A DNA stretch of 64,000 nt, taken from Bactericera cockerelli (Eukaryota > Arthropoda > Insecta > Hemiptera > Triozidae). The stretch covers positions 23,143,844-23,207,843 of the forward strand of contig CM044964.1 of assembly GCA_024516035.1 (NCBI GenBank), read 5' to 3'. The position numbers were made by a program, and so were the translations under genes. Below, one piece after another: positions 1 through 9,213 of this stretch. Position 1 is the first letter of the stretch. Every line of letters begins with the position of its first letter. The notes under the pieces are model-generated. The model saw only the letters and a program-made list of their open reading frames with translations. It did not search any database and was not told the origin of the DNA.

Positions 1-150
1 GTTTGGAAGGGAGGTATGGGGCTTGGATGGGACCCAAATTAATTAAGAAGGAAATCGCGTGGGGAAAGGAAACTAAGGATAGAATCTTGCAGGATGTCTT
101 GCCGGAATGGAACGAGTTTCTTCCTTATAATAATATCATGTATTATTATA

Positions 151-298
151 ACCGACCTCAGTAGCTTGATCGATAAGGCGGCGGACTTGTAACTTTGAAG
201 TCGGTGGTTCAAGTCCCGGTTTCAGCGTATAGATTTAGTAAAGCGAGATTGAGTAGTTGTGATATCACCAAAGTGATTAACACAAATATGATAACCTT
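151..298 (+). mobile_element. tRNA-headed SINE, family tS2 (full copy)
   Basis: About 150 bases. The head reads like a tRNA, with an A-box-like TAGCTTGATCGATAAGG and a B box GGTTCAAGTCC. The body runs through a TTTAGTAAAGCGAG motif and ends in AACACAAATATGATAAC. The same unit recurs at 19327, 26460, 38430 and 63683 on the plus strand and at 4675, 29222 and 13797 on the minus strand. The family name is mine; the tRNA origin is inferred from the promoter boxes. Confidence 0.85.
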
Positions 299-329
299 AT
301 AACATGTATTATTATTACTGATTATTGTT

Positions 330-392
330 GTCACCGTGGCCGAGTGAGTTAGCGCGCTAGGCATTGCACGCACGGTGACCTGGGTTCGATCC
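330..392 (+). mobile_element. tRNA-like head of SINE family tS1 (fragment)
   Basis: Only the first 63 bases of family tS1 are present: a GTCACCGTGGCCGAGTGAG start, an AGCGCGCTAGG segment and the B box GGGTTCGATCC. The longer body seen at 2168 and 17775 is missing. It is too short and lacks a closing acceptor stem, so it is not a tRNA gene. Confidence 0.75.
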
Positions 393-783
393 AAGTTATG
401 TAACTATTATTGTATTAACTCAACATTAAAATCAGCATGCCATTATTCCCATTTTTCTTTAAATGGGGATAAAGGCTCTCTTCCCATTTTCTTTCTCTCT
501 CTCTTTCCCTGTCTCTCCAACTATCTTATTTTATTTCCACATTACAAGGGAGAAAGAGATTGGGGAACTAATGTGCTACATTATCAGACCACTCCATGAG
601 AAACATTCTATTTATTGAACTGTGAAACTCGCAGAGGTCTCCTATTGCCGCCTTCAAGCACTTTCATTGCTATAATAAATTAAACTAATGATGACAATTA
701 ATTTTGCAAAGACGATTAAAACATTTGTCTGTTTTTTTTTTTTTTTTTTTTTTTTTTTTCTTTTTTTTCTCATCCACTGTTAT
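393..783. other. Non-coding stretch with a poly-T tract
   Basis: No gene is supported. It contains a short CT-rich patch near 495 and a T tract of more than 35 bases at about 732-769. The T run directly precedes a 5S-like SINE on the minus strand, so it may be that element's A tail seen from the other strand. Confidence 0.6.
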
Positions 784-894
784 GGGGCAGGAATAGCCAC
801 TATCACTAGGGTTTGGGTTCGAATTTTGAATGGTCACACATCAAAGCCCTAATCTCGCTGGAGGTTGCTTAACTTCAGCTACAGAATGAGAACC
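784..894 (-). mobile_element. 5S rRNA-derived SINE (diverged, partial)
   Basis: Read on the minus strand it carries GAAGTTAAGCAACCTCC followed by a degraded GATGGGTGACC-type box, the internal promoter layout of 5S rRNA. Compare the full copy at 58545. The 5' end is missing. Confidence 0.65.
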
Positions 895-932
895 TTCAGG
901 TCTCTTCAGGTTTATTCTGATATGTTTTGATG

Positions 933-1139
933 GTATGTTCTGATATTCATGTACATACATCTAGTACAACTTCTCACTTTTCTGTTCATACTGATTAAAA
1001 GAGAGAGGTTAGTTCATGGCATGGACACTCAGAACTATTACCTGCTGATGAGAGCAAATAAGCTCGAAACAGGTGTCCAGGTATGTTCTGATATTCATGT
1101 ACATCTAATACAACTTCTCACTTTTCTGTTTATACTGAC
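933..1139. repeat. Direct repeat pair of about 60 bases
   Basis: A segment starting GTATGTTCTGATATTCATG at 934 is repeated at about 1081 with a 4-base deletion and a few changes. Both run to CTTTTCTGTTNATACTGA. No coding content. Confidence 0.7.
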
Positions 1140-1200
1140 TCATTTATATTCTAAATCATTCGACACGGAATTTTTTTAACTCTGAAACATACAAATCAGC

Positions 1201-1322
1201 TACCCACACCTCACACAGCCTGGGTTAAATTGGGCCAGAAAACGTTAGCAACTGGAGTTGAAATTTGAGGGTCACTCACGACGTCCTGACCTTCCAGGAC
1301 GTTGCTTCGCTTCAGTGATCGG
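1201..1322 (-). mobile_element. 5S-SINE tail and head fragment
   Basis: It contains a degraded CACACAGCCTGGGTT tail module and then a GACGTTGCTTCGCTTCAGTGATC stretch, which on the minus strand corresponds to the 5S-like A-box region. Confidence 0.55.
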
Positions 1323-1395
1323 ACGAGAACTGGATGCCAAGGTGCCAAGGAAGAAGAAAAATAATGTTGAAAAGAGAGATTTCATCATCATCATC

Positions 1396-1490
1396 ATAGG
1401 GTGGCGTCATCGTGAACGATGGTATCCAGACAGTGGAGGAATGACTCAGAACTTCTACCACTGTCTTTACAAGGAGGCTAATAATTGACA
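1396..1490 (+). repeat. Dispersed repeat R
   Basis: A 95-base unit starting GGGTGGCGTCATCGTGAACG and ending GGCTAATAATTGACAAG. Other copies are at 12193-12288 (plus), where it sits inside a SINE, and at about 50035-50135 (minus). Class unknown. Confidence 0.7.
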
Positions 1491-1511
1491 AGGGCCCCCA
1501 GAACCAAACCA

Positions 1512-1720
1512 ATGCTGGTGTACTCCTTGTTTAGTGTTTATTGTCCCCCAGCCAAACTGCTGGTCTACTCCCTGTTTATAGTCCCCCAGTCAGACTGCTG
1601 GTCTACTCCCTGTTTATATAGTCCCCCAGCCAGACTGCTGGTCTACTCCCTGTTTATATAGTCCCCCAGCCAGACTGCTGGTCTACTCCCTGTTTATACA
1701 TATAGTCCCCCAGCCAGACT
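1512..1720. repeat. 40-bp minisatellite
   Basis: About five units of 40 bases containing AGTCCCCCAGCCAGACTGCT and CTACTCCCTGTTTATA. The middle units are nearly identical. Degraded relatives occur near 48105-48185 and, on the minus strand, at 50030, next to repeat R as here. Confidence 0.85.
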
Positions 1721-2076
1721 AAGAGAGATTTGGGTAAAAGTTTTCCCAAATCTTTTTTTTTTTTTCTCTCTCCGAATTTGCTTTCTAAGACTTTACTTTT
1801 GTGTGAAGGAGAAAAAGAAAACGTAAAAAGAGAAAGGACAATTAAATTACTGAAAACACAATTTGTAGGATTTGTTTACTTTGGAGAACGAGCCAAAGAA
1901 TGGAATGGAGTAAGACAGAGAATGGAAAAGAATGAGTGGAGTGAGGCCAAAGAATGGAATCTTGAGACAGAGAGAGAAAATTGGGGGAAGAGAGAGATAA
2001 AAAAGAGAAATACCTATCTACTTTCCATCTTTTTTCAAACTCTCGTAGGTACGTATATCTCTTTCACCCAGCGTAA
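1721..2076. other. Purine-rich non-coding stretch
   Basis: An open frame crosses this stretch, but its composition is GAGA/AAGAATGG-rich repeat sequence (GAATGGA words recur at about 1898, 1919 and 1948). I see no domain and no splice structure. Confidence 0.5.
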
Positions 2077-2163
2077 CGGTTGGGTGGAAGAGATTGCCAT
2101 AGGCAATAACCCCACCCTTGACTTAAGACATAATATATGTGTACATAATTATATATATTTTTA
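2077..2163 (+). mobile_element. LINE-type 3' end (L3)
   Basis: It carries GGTTGGGTGGAAGAGATTGC and then the AACCCCRCCCTT motif and an AT-rich tail. The same end occurs in minus orientation at 6710, 11160, 15730, 36330 and 42620. One frame reads like the last residues of an ORF ending in a stop, so I read it as the 3' end of a retrotransposon; no reverse transcriptase is attached here. Confidence 0.5.
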
Positions 2164-2167
2164 AGTA

Positions 2168-2460
2168 GTCACTGTGGCAGAGCGAGTTAGCGCGCTAGGC
2201 ATTGCACACATGGTGACCTGGGTTCGATTCCCAGCGGGGGAGGATTTTTTCTGCTCTGTACTTGGATGTTCGGGGTCCACTCATACCTCGTGAGGAAAAA
2301 TGAGTAGTTACTTCTATGAGTAACGACCAGTGGCGGCATTACCAGAGTAAAAAGAAATTAATGTAATAGAATAATTCGAAATGTAAAGGAGGCTCTTAGT
2401 AATGCTGCGCTACCCACAAAAATTGTGAAGAGGCCTTGTGCTTCACCACAAAGAAATTCG
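2168..2460 (+). mobile_element. tRNA-headed SINE, family tS1 (full copy)
   Basis: About 293 bases: tRNA-like head with B box GGGTTCGATTCCC, then a conserved body with TTCGGGGTCCACTCATACC, GAGGAAAAATGAGTAG, CAGTGGCGGCATTACC and a 3' part ending in CACCACAAAGAAA. Other long copies lie at 17775 and 46912 (plus) and at 12100, 28545 and 51835 (minus). Confidence 0.85.
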
Positions 2461-2518
2461 TACATACATATTTTTAACTTTTTTTCCACTTTCATTTCAT
2501 TTCTTTGTGATCATTATT

Positions 2519-2765
2519 GGTAGTGTAACGGTTGTGACTGCTGCCCGTAGTCCAGAGATCCTGAGTTCGATTTCCGATTGGAGCAGACCTGTTACACAGA
2601 CAATTCTGTTCCCTCCAACCACTGCCCTTTCTCGCCCTACCCAGGCTGGTTGAGGTTAATGTGGGTAGCTGATGGTACAATTCCCAGCAAATAGAGGATG
2701 AAAACCCCGTCCTACTCAAGAAGTTCAATCAAATAGAACCCCGCCCTTCAGGTAGGACATTAGGT
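2519..2765 (+). mobile_element. tRNA-headed SINE, family tS3
   Basis: The head has GTAACGGTTGTGACTGCTGC and a degraded B box GAGTTCGATTTCC. The tail contains CCTACCCAGGCTGG and GAGGTTAATGTGGGTAGC. The tail module is the same one found in the 5S-headed SINEs. Better copies are at 26049 and 56667 (plus) and 36395 (minus). Confidence 0.75.
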
Positions 2766-3500
2766 TTATTCTCTTTTTTGTTCTTGTTTCTTTCTTCAAT
2801 CTATTTTTTTTTTTTTTTTTTTTTTTTTCTTCTTCTTTGTAATTTCATTGTATTTTACTCTATATATTTCACTTTGCCTTGTCTTATAAAGCATAATATA
2901 ATAATATTAATCAAAATAAAAATGTGCCACAACCAACCAACATCAACCATGAGGTTGAACAATGCTGACCCGAAGTAGGTTTGGGAAATGAAAAGTGAAA
3001 CAAGAAGAAGAAGAAGATGTTTATGTAGAATTAAACTCTATCTAATCCATCACAAATATTATTATTATTTTTTTTAAGTGGCGTGGTGGTGTGTACCTAC
3101 CTATTTTAAACCCCCTCTAATTTATTTGCACTCCCTCCTCTTTAGATGCGTCAGAGGAAGCATGGTTGTAGACATCACATCTCTTGCTCCCAATTTCCAA
3201 TCTCGAAATAGATGAAGACGTTCTCTTCCTAAGTGACATTTGAAAGCAATTTCCGTTACAGCCATAAAGTAAGAAAGGGTGAGTACTTGGGTGTGCATTA
3301 CGCCCTTTCACATACTTCCAAGTACCGTCTAATTTTGTGCTCTAACCTTTACCAGTGGCGGTTTTAGAAAAAAAATTCCTATGCCATTTTTTCATTATTA
3401 TTTAGTAACAAAAAAGTTGAAAAAGTTATCATATTTGTGTTATCACTTTACATTGTACCTGCGGAATGTACAAATCAGCATTCTATCCCGGTAGCTCAGC
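2766..3500. other. Non-coding, AT-rich
   Basis: It has a T tract at about 2801-2829, a short AAGAAG run near 3002, and a 3'-end fragment of family tS2 (minus) at about 3413-3446. No gene is supported. Confidence 0.5.
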
Positions 3501-3618
3501 GACCGGTGGCGGTGTTATAGGCAAAAATAAGATATTAGGATAACAAAGATACGGTAAAGTCCTATAATTCTACGCTACCTATACTAAAATTGTGATATAA
3601 TAACACAAAGAAACACAG
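3501..3618 (+). mobile_element. 3' part of SINE family tS1
   Basis: It matches the last third of tS1: GGTGGCGGTGTTATAGG, GCAAAAATAAGATATT, AAAGTCCTATAATTCTACGC and GTGATATAATAACACAAAG. The head is lost. Confidence 0.7.
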
Positions 3619-3764
3619 TTATTTATTTTATTTTATTTATTTGAGATTTTGACCACATAATAATACGTATTAATACTTATAAATCCGAATAATAATAAAT
3701 TATATTTTCAACTTTTTTTTTATAAAGTATTAATAAATTATAAATTTAATGAATATATTTTTAT

Positions 3765-4231
3765 TTATATGTAAAACAAGGTGTCATCTTTTTTCATTGG
3801 AAGCACTGACAATATGCTTCCAGCATTGCCTCTTTGAGTGGCAATGCTGATTTGCTGAATTAAAAATTCACTGGCTCTGCTGTTTCCAGTTTTTTCTATA
3901 AGCTTTTTACCAATTTCCTTGACCCAACGTTTGCCTTCTTCACAGAATATTCCCATGGTTTCTACTGCAAGGGCGATAAAAATCAAGCCCCTTGATTTTA
4001 TATTGCAGTACTTTGCATGTTTTTTTTTGGCTTGCCAATTCTGCTGCAGCACCTGCTTTCTTTTTTGTGAATTCCACGTGACTATCGGCAAGTGTATCAG
4101 TACACGTGAAATCCCAGACTACACTTTGTCCTCTGGTCCACGGTACAATGGTGACACCTTCAATTTTCAACTGGTACTTTTCTTGTATATTTATAACCCC
4201 CTCATATTCTGCGTAAAGATTCCTCTCAAAA
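3765..4231 (-). pseudogene. Non-LTR retrotransposon coding remnant (region after reverse transcriptase)
   Basis: Two overlapping minus-strand frames together resemble the conserved stretch that follows the reverse transcriptase in many LINE-like elements. The first frame (4170 downward) has PWTRGQSVVWDFTCTDTLA followed by SHVEF and an AGAAAE-like run. The second frame (to 3765) has FIALAVETMG, WVKEIGKKLIEKTGNSRA and ISIATQRGNAGSIL. The match passes from one frame to the other near 4000, so a frameshift breaks the ORF; no catalytic reverse transcriptase core is visible. A 5S-SINE begins immediately at 4232. The family assignment is from remembered motif similarity (PW..GR.LVWD.TC.DT, VAVET.G, A.QRGNA.S.LG). 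Confidence 0.7.
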
Positions 4232-4674
4232 GCCAGCGTCGATTCTCATTCTATCGCTGAAGTTAAGCAACAACCAGCGAGATTAGGATTTTGATGGGTA
4301 ACCATTCAAATTCGAACCCTAGCGATACTGGCTATTCCTGGCCCCAATAACACTGGGTGAGGTTAATTTGAATAGCTGGTTTGTGAGTTTTCAGCGAAGG
4401 AAGGGTAAAACCCCCGTCTTGATATTAACGAGCAGTTGCAAGCAAAGTTATGGCTGGCCCTAATCAGGCTGGTTGGTGGTTAGAGTGTTTTGAGTTTGTG
4501 AGTTTCAAGCGACTAGAGGGTAAAACTTCTATCTTGATATTTGAAAACATGCAGACAAAAATGAAATTAATTCTGGCCCCAATCGGCTGTTAGAGTAATT
4601 TGAGTCGTAGTTTGTGAGTTTCCACCGAATAGAGGGTAAAACTCCCATCTTGATATTTGAAAACATGCAGTCAA
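4232..4674 (+). mobile_element. 5S rRNA-derived SINE with triplicated tail
   Basis: It starts GCCAGCGTCG as the full 58545 copy does, has a deletion in the first 5S segment, and keeps GCTGAAGTTAAGCAAC and TTTGATGGGTAACCATTC (5S A box and IE/C-box equivalents). The tail module (GTGAGTTT..CGAA..AGGGTAAAAC..CTTGATATT) occurs three times, at about 4340-4440, 4450-4555 and 4572-4674. A tS2 SINE is inserted at the end. Confidence 0.75.
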
Positions 4675-4818
4675 AAAGTTATCATACATTTGTTAATCAC
4701 TTTCGAAATGTCACATCTACTCAAACTCGCTTTACTAAATCTTTGCTGAAACCGGGACTTGAACCACCGACCTCCAGGTTACAAGTCCGCCGCTTTATTG
4801 ATCAAGCTACTGAGGTCG
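4675..4818 (-). mobile_element. SINE family tS2 with target-site duplication
   Basis: Minus-strand copy from AAAGTTATCAT to the head end CTGAGGTCGG. It is flanked by direct repeats of about 16-17 bases, GAAAACATGCAGTCAAAA, at about 4659-4675 and 4819-4835. The insertion is into the third tail unit of the preceding 5S-SINE. Confidence 0.85.
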
Positions 4819-4835
4819 GAAAACATGCAGTCAAA

Positions 4836-5238
4836 ACTCGAGTTGTGTCAGACTAGATTACATTTGGCCGGTGGGTAAGTGTACACGTATTTGGCTTGGC
4901 CGGGTAGGAAACATGTCAAGATTAGCTCTGCCAGTCAAAGAGTTAATATTAAATTCCGTAATCCTGTGAAATTACACTCTCTTCGGCACTGGTGCGACGC
5001 TCAAGTCTTCACTCCAATTTCCTCTGTCTCACACAGGGCATAATTATTTCAGTAGGGAAGTGTCACACATGTCTGAGTGACAATTATCACTGCTGGGAAA
5101 GTGCTGAAAATATCATTTTTAACGTGAAATTCCATAATTTACATTAATATTATTTTAAGAAGGAAAGCATCACATAGTGGGCTGTACATTTTCTGAAAAC
5201 TCACCTCAGCCAGCCTCAGCTGGGTAAGAATATTATAG
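4836..5238. other. Non-coding stretch
   Basis: I see no gene, no recognisable repeat family and no strong tandem structure here. Confidence 0.4.
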
Positions 5239-5356
5239 AAAAGTTATCATATTGGTGTTAATTACTTTCGTGATTTTCAGCGTGTATTTAGTAAAGTGAC
5301 TGAGTTTGAGTAGTTGTGATATTTAATAAATGTAACACAAATATGATAACTTTTTT
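5239..5356. mobile_element. Inverted pair of tS2 3' ends
   Basis: The left part is a minus-orientation tS2 3' end (AAAGTTATCATATTGGTGTTA). After a short TTTTCAGCGTG junction a plus-orientation 3' half follows, ending ACACAAATATGATAACTTTT. The two ends therefore face outwards as a small palindrome. Confidence 0.65.
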
Positions 5357-5529
5357 TAATATTTTTTTTACACCAAATTATTATCTTATATTCCAGGATT
5401 ATTTTTCGTCCAATTTTCGTATATCCAGGTTTCCATTAGGTATATCGAGATTTGACTGTATTTCATCATTTGAAAATCCAAATTCTTCACTCAAAGATTC
5501 ATACAAAAGATTTAGATTCATTCATACCT

Positions 5530-5998
5530 ATTCACAGTATTCACAGTTTCACACCTACCTATTCATTCATACCTACCTAGCTATAGCTATAACCACCTGG
5601 CTATAGCTATACCTACCTAGCTATAGCTATACCTACCTACCTATAGCTATACCTACCTACCTATAGCTATACCTACCTACCTATAGCCACAGCTACTTAC
5701 CTACCTAGCTATAACTTACCCAGCTATAGCTATACCTACCTAGCTATAGCTATACCTACCTAGCTATAGCTATACCTACCCAGCTATAGCTATACCTACC
5801 TAGCTATAGCTATACCTACCTATAGCTAAACCTACCTAGCTATAGCTATACCTACATAGCTATAGCTATACCTACCTACCTATAGCTATACGTACTTACC
5901 TATAGCTATACCTACCTATAACTATAGCTATACCTACCTATCTATAGCTATACCTACCTACCTATAGCTATAACCACCTAGCTATAGCTATAACCACC
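5530..5998. repeat. 20-bp minisatellite rich in TAGCTATAGCTA
   Basis: About 22 units of a 20-base motif, TAGCTATAGCTATACCTACC, with 16-24 base variants. The core AGCTATAGCT is self-complementary. The first 50 bases are a degenerate lead-in (TTCATTCATACCTACC). Confidence 0.9.
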
Positions 5999-6709
5999 TT
6001 CATGGGCCAGGAAAATTAATCTGATATTGACTCCGGTCTGTTCTACCGTCTGTCACCTCAGGCGCTACGCAGTCTCTATTGTATAAACAGAGCTCCTTGC
6101 CAGTCTGCCAGAACTTATCCTTAGTCTAAAACAAAAAACTCATTCTTAACAAAAACTTCATTAAATCTCACAATGGAGTAGAAGCAGCAGATTTCTTATT
6201 ATTTGTTAGAGGCAAATTTAACTTTCCATTGCCTAATGCAAGGTGTAGAAAGGATAACTAGAAAGGAGCATTGTTATTACTTCCGATAACCTTCTAATAT
6301 TGGATTTCAAAAAATTGTTTTTTTAGTTTTTAACGATATTTTCAAAAGCTAATGTTCGATAAATTAGATTTCGACAAAAAATGTTTAAAAAAATACAATG
6401 AGTTATTTTTATGTTCTGATGTTTATTAAAATTTCGAGATTTTTTTTTTATATAAAATTTCGAACGTGGGTAAAACACTTTGAAAAAAATCTAGTGTTAA
6501 ACCACACGACTTTCTTTTTCCCCCACATATCATATATCTCCTGAAAGGTAAACTGGATTCTGGTTAAATACTCTATGTCTATGTACACCTATATGGGTAT
6601 TCGCGTTTTACATAGTTCATTTGTAATATTTTTGTAATATAGGTATTATGATTGAGCTCTGATATTTAAGAAAATACAAAATTTTGGACAAAAATGTACA
6701 AAAAGGTCT
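5999..6709. other. Non-coding, AT-rich
   Basis: Nothing coding is supported. Confidence 0.4.
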
Positions 6710-6852
6710 ACAAACGAAAATACAAAATACAATATAACAAAACAAAAAAATAATAATAAATAAAGAAAAAATAAATAAATATATACATAATATATGTCCT
6801 AACTAAAGGGCGGGGTTATTGCCTTAGGCAATCTCTTCCACCCAACCCTTAT
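6710..6852 (-). mobile_element. LINE-type 3' end (L3)
   Basis: On the minus strand it shows the GGTTGGGTGGAAGAGATTGC motif at about 6830-6850, AACCCCGCCCTTTAGTTAGG and an AT-rich tail of ATTTATT units. Same family as 11160 and 15730. Confidence 0.55.
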
Positions 6853-7690
6853 TTTTTTTTTTGTAGTCTGTATTTTTTTTGTAGATACAGATTATTATTA
6901 TTATTATTATTTTTTTTGTAAGATTTAGACAAAAACGATATTCTACCACATTAGAAACAATTGAATAAAATCAGTTCGGCGGTTTCGGAGATACAAGCGA
7001 TTTAGTATAAAATCTCAAAATTGCCATGTGTATAATCGTACATGATGGTGAACCATTCACGAGGAAGTATTGTGTCCATTATTGGCAGTAAATATTCTTT
7101 CTGATTTGAAATTTCATGAATATGAATGGAAAGTTCGAAACCTCTTTTTCAACAAGTTCATTCTGGTCAACAGGCAGGTCAGTGACCCTTACTTCAGGTT
7201 CATAGTTGCTTGCACGGTTTTTCAGTGATACATCTGATACATAAATTAGGATTTCTATTTGAATTATTTTTATTGCAAAATAATATTAATAATAGTCACT
7301 TAATATTAGATCAGTAAAAAGTATTTTTTTTTTTTTTTTAATTTGGGTTTAAAGTCTCTTTCATCTTTTTCTTTCTTCTTTTACTCTGTCATATCCCGCT
7401 CAAGCAGTGTAGAAGTTATTCAACCTCATGGTTGAGGTTGGTTGCCCTTCCTAACACCAACGATTCTATTTGATTTAACGTCCTGGATTAGGACCGGGGT
7501 TTTACCCTCCCCATTTGCTCCGAACCAAGAAAAAACAAGATCAAGGTCACGTGATATTATTTTTGCATAAAAGAGCTGATATTATTATGACAGAGGGATC
7601 TACATTCCCGTGTCTGAGATTTGACATGGCACGTACTAATGCTGAGGATTGGGAATTCTTTGCTTCCTTTATGCTCTCCCTTCCATAATT
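6853..7690. other. Non-coding stretch
   Basis: It contains ATT runs near 6892, a T tract near 7325, and at about 7045-7080 a segment (ACGAGGAAGTATTGTGTCCA) that recurs at about 7.2 kb from the right end (57270). A degraded SINE tail lies near 7365-7520. No gene. Confidence 0.4.
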
Positions 7691-7779
7691 CCTTTTATCT
7701 CTGTCTCTCTCTCTCTCTCTCTCTCTTTTTTCTTAGAATCTTTTCTATTTGCTTTTTCCTATTTTCCTTTTCTTCCTCC

Positions 7780-7868
<89 letters not shown>

Positions 7869-7872
7869 TCTA
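7691..7872. repeat. (CT)n microsatellite
   Basis: CT dinucleotide tracts with TATC and TTTT interruptions; the purest run is about 7816-7852. The long Ser/Leu open frames over it are by-products of the repeat. Confidence 0.95.
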
Positions 7873-8122
7873 TCTTTTTTTTATATTTGCTCTTTCCTAT
7901 CTTCCTCTTTTCCTCATCCATCATCATTATCAATTTAATTATTAATTTTAATTTCGATCTAAATTTGATCTTTCTATGATCTAATATTTTATTTTGATTT
8001 CATTAAAAGTAACGTTTTTTTGTAGTTGGGATCAATCCATTTTATGGAATAGATAGTAAAGAGAGGGCTTTCCGTTCATTGTGTTAATTAAAATAAACAA
8101 AATAGTCGCCTGCTGAGTCCTT

Positions 8123-8330
8123 TGCCCGGTAGCTCAGTGGTAAAGGCGCCACTCTGTGAATCCAGAGATTTCAGAGGTCGAGGGTTCTAAACCCAGCCGA
8201 GATATGACAAGTTACCTATCCTCCCATTTGGTATTTTTACCACTTAATAATACGTCTTGGGCTTGCTTACTGCTGGAATAATAGGACTGTTAATAGTGTT
8301 AATCGGGCAGTATAAATAAGGCGATATTAT
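8123..8330 (+). mobile_element. tRNA-headed SINE, family tS4
   Basis: The head is CCCGGTAGCTCAGTGGTAAA with AGGTCGAGGGTTCTAAACCC as B-box region. The body has CCTCCCATTTGGTATTTTTACC, ATAATACGTCTTGGGCTTG and CTGCTGGAATAATAGGACT. Heads of the same family occur on the minus strand at 21113, 56212 and 57150; body fragments at 20800, 43006 and 43690. Confidence 0.75.
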
Positions 8331-8422
8331 TATTCTCCCACAAGCAAAGAATAGGCTGCTGATCAGGTGACATTGTTATAAAAACCACCATAACTTCTAT
8401 CAGAATCATCATCAAGAGTAGC

Positions 8423-8810
8423 ATGGGACATAATTTTCCGGCCATTCATAGGAAAAATGTAAGAGAACGTAAATCATTCACGTGGGTGTCGCAAAATCAA
8501 GTTTTTTGTTCCAAAGGTAGGTATGGGCGATGGGGAGAGGGGGGACTTTATACAGGGGAAGAGCTAAGGCTTAGCACAAGGGGGAACTCTCTCTGCCTAT
8601 TTCTTTCCATCTTTTTTTTTATGATGAGCGTTTCACAGCCGTTTTTATTTCGTAGCCGTGAAATAGGAGCTGCTGTAGACAGTGTAGACGCTTGTGGTCT
8701 GTGTTGTCACCTACCCATCCCGTAGTATACCTCCCCTCTGATGGACGAGAAGTGACACAATACTTCCCAATTAGGTGCTGGGTCAACACGAACGCACCGG
8801 AAGGTATAAT
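8423..8810. repeat. Dispersed repeat X (uninterrupted copy)
   Basis: From about 8620 to 8790 it has GCGTTTCACAGCCGTTTTTA, GACGCTTGTGGTCTGTGTTG, CCCATCCCGTAGTATACC and CGAGAAGTGACACAATACTTCCC. The reverse complement recurs at about 58370-58545 plus 58802-58830, where a 5S-SINE splits it. An open frame at 8423 is not supported as a gene. Confidence 0.65.
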
Positions 8811-8813
8811 ATA

Positions 8814-9213
8814 CAGGGTGTTTCAGAAAAGTGTGCATTAATTTTAACCACGTATTTTATGTACCATTTTAGGGGGGGTCAACTCTATAACAAAATGGGC
8901 GAAAGTGCTTCATAAGGGAGATACACATCTCTAAAGGTTCTTTAAAAAAATCTTAGATTTTGAAATACGCCTTACCTGTTAGAGTTATTGAAACGCGGAA
9001 AAAAATTGACTCCCAATACAAGATGACGCCGTTATTTTGATGTGAGAATTGAGGTCATTGCACTTTCAGGGACGGCCACAGGGGGGTTAACTGAAAGAAA
9101 ATAGGCCATACTTTTTTGGTGGTTTCGCCCATTTTGTTATAGAGTTGACCCCCCCTAAAATGGTACATAAAATACGTGGTTAAAATTAATGCACACTTTT
9201 CTGAAACACCCTG
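8814..9213. mobile_element. MITE-1, 400 bp with long terminal inverted repeats
   Basis: It begins CAGGGTGTTTCAGAAAAG and ends with the exact complement CTTTTCTGAAACACCCTG, flanked by TA on each side (8812-8813, 9214-9215). The inverted arms are about 95 bases and include GGGTCAACTCTATAACAAAA. There is no transposase ORF. TA target and CAGGGTG ends fit a Tc1/mariner-type non-autonomous element. Confidence 0.9.

Noticed and set aside
1730..2164. A 144-residue plus-strand ORF
   Set aside because: It runs through purine-rich repeats and into an L3 LINE end; no domain or splice evidence.
8423..8725. A 100-residue plus-strand ORF
   Set aside because: Most of it is dispersed repeat X, which recurs at 58370 with no conserved frame.
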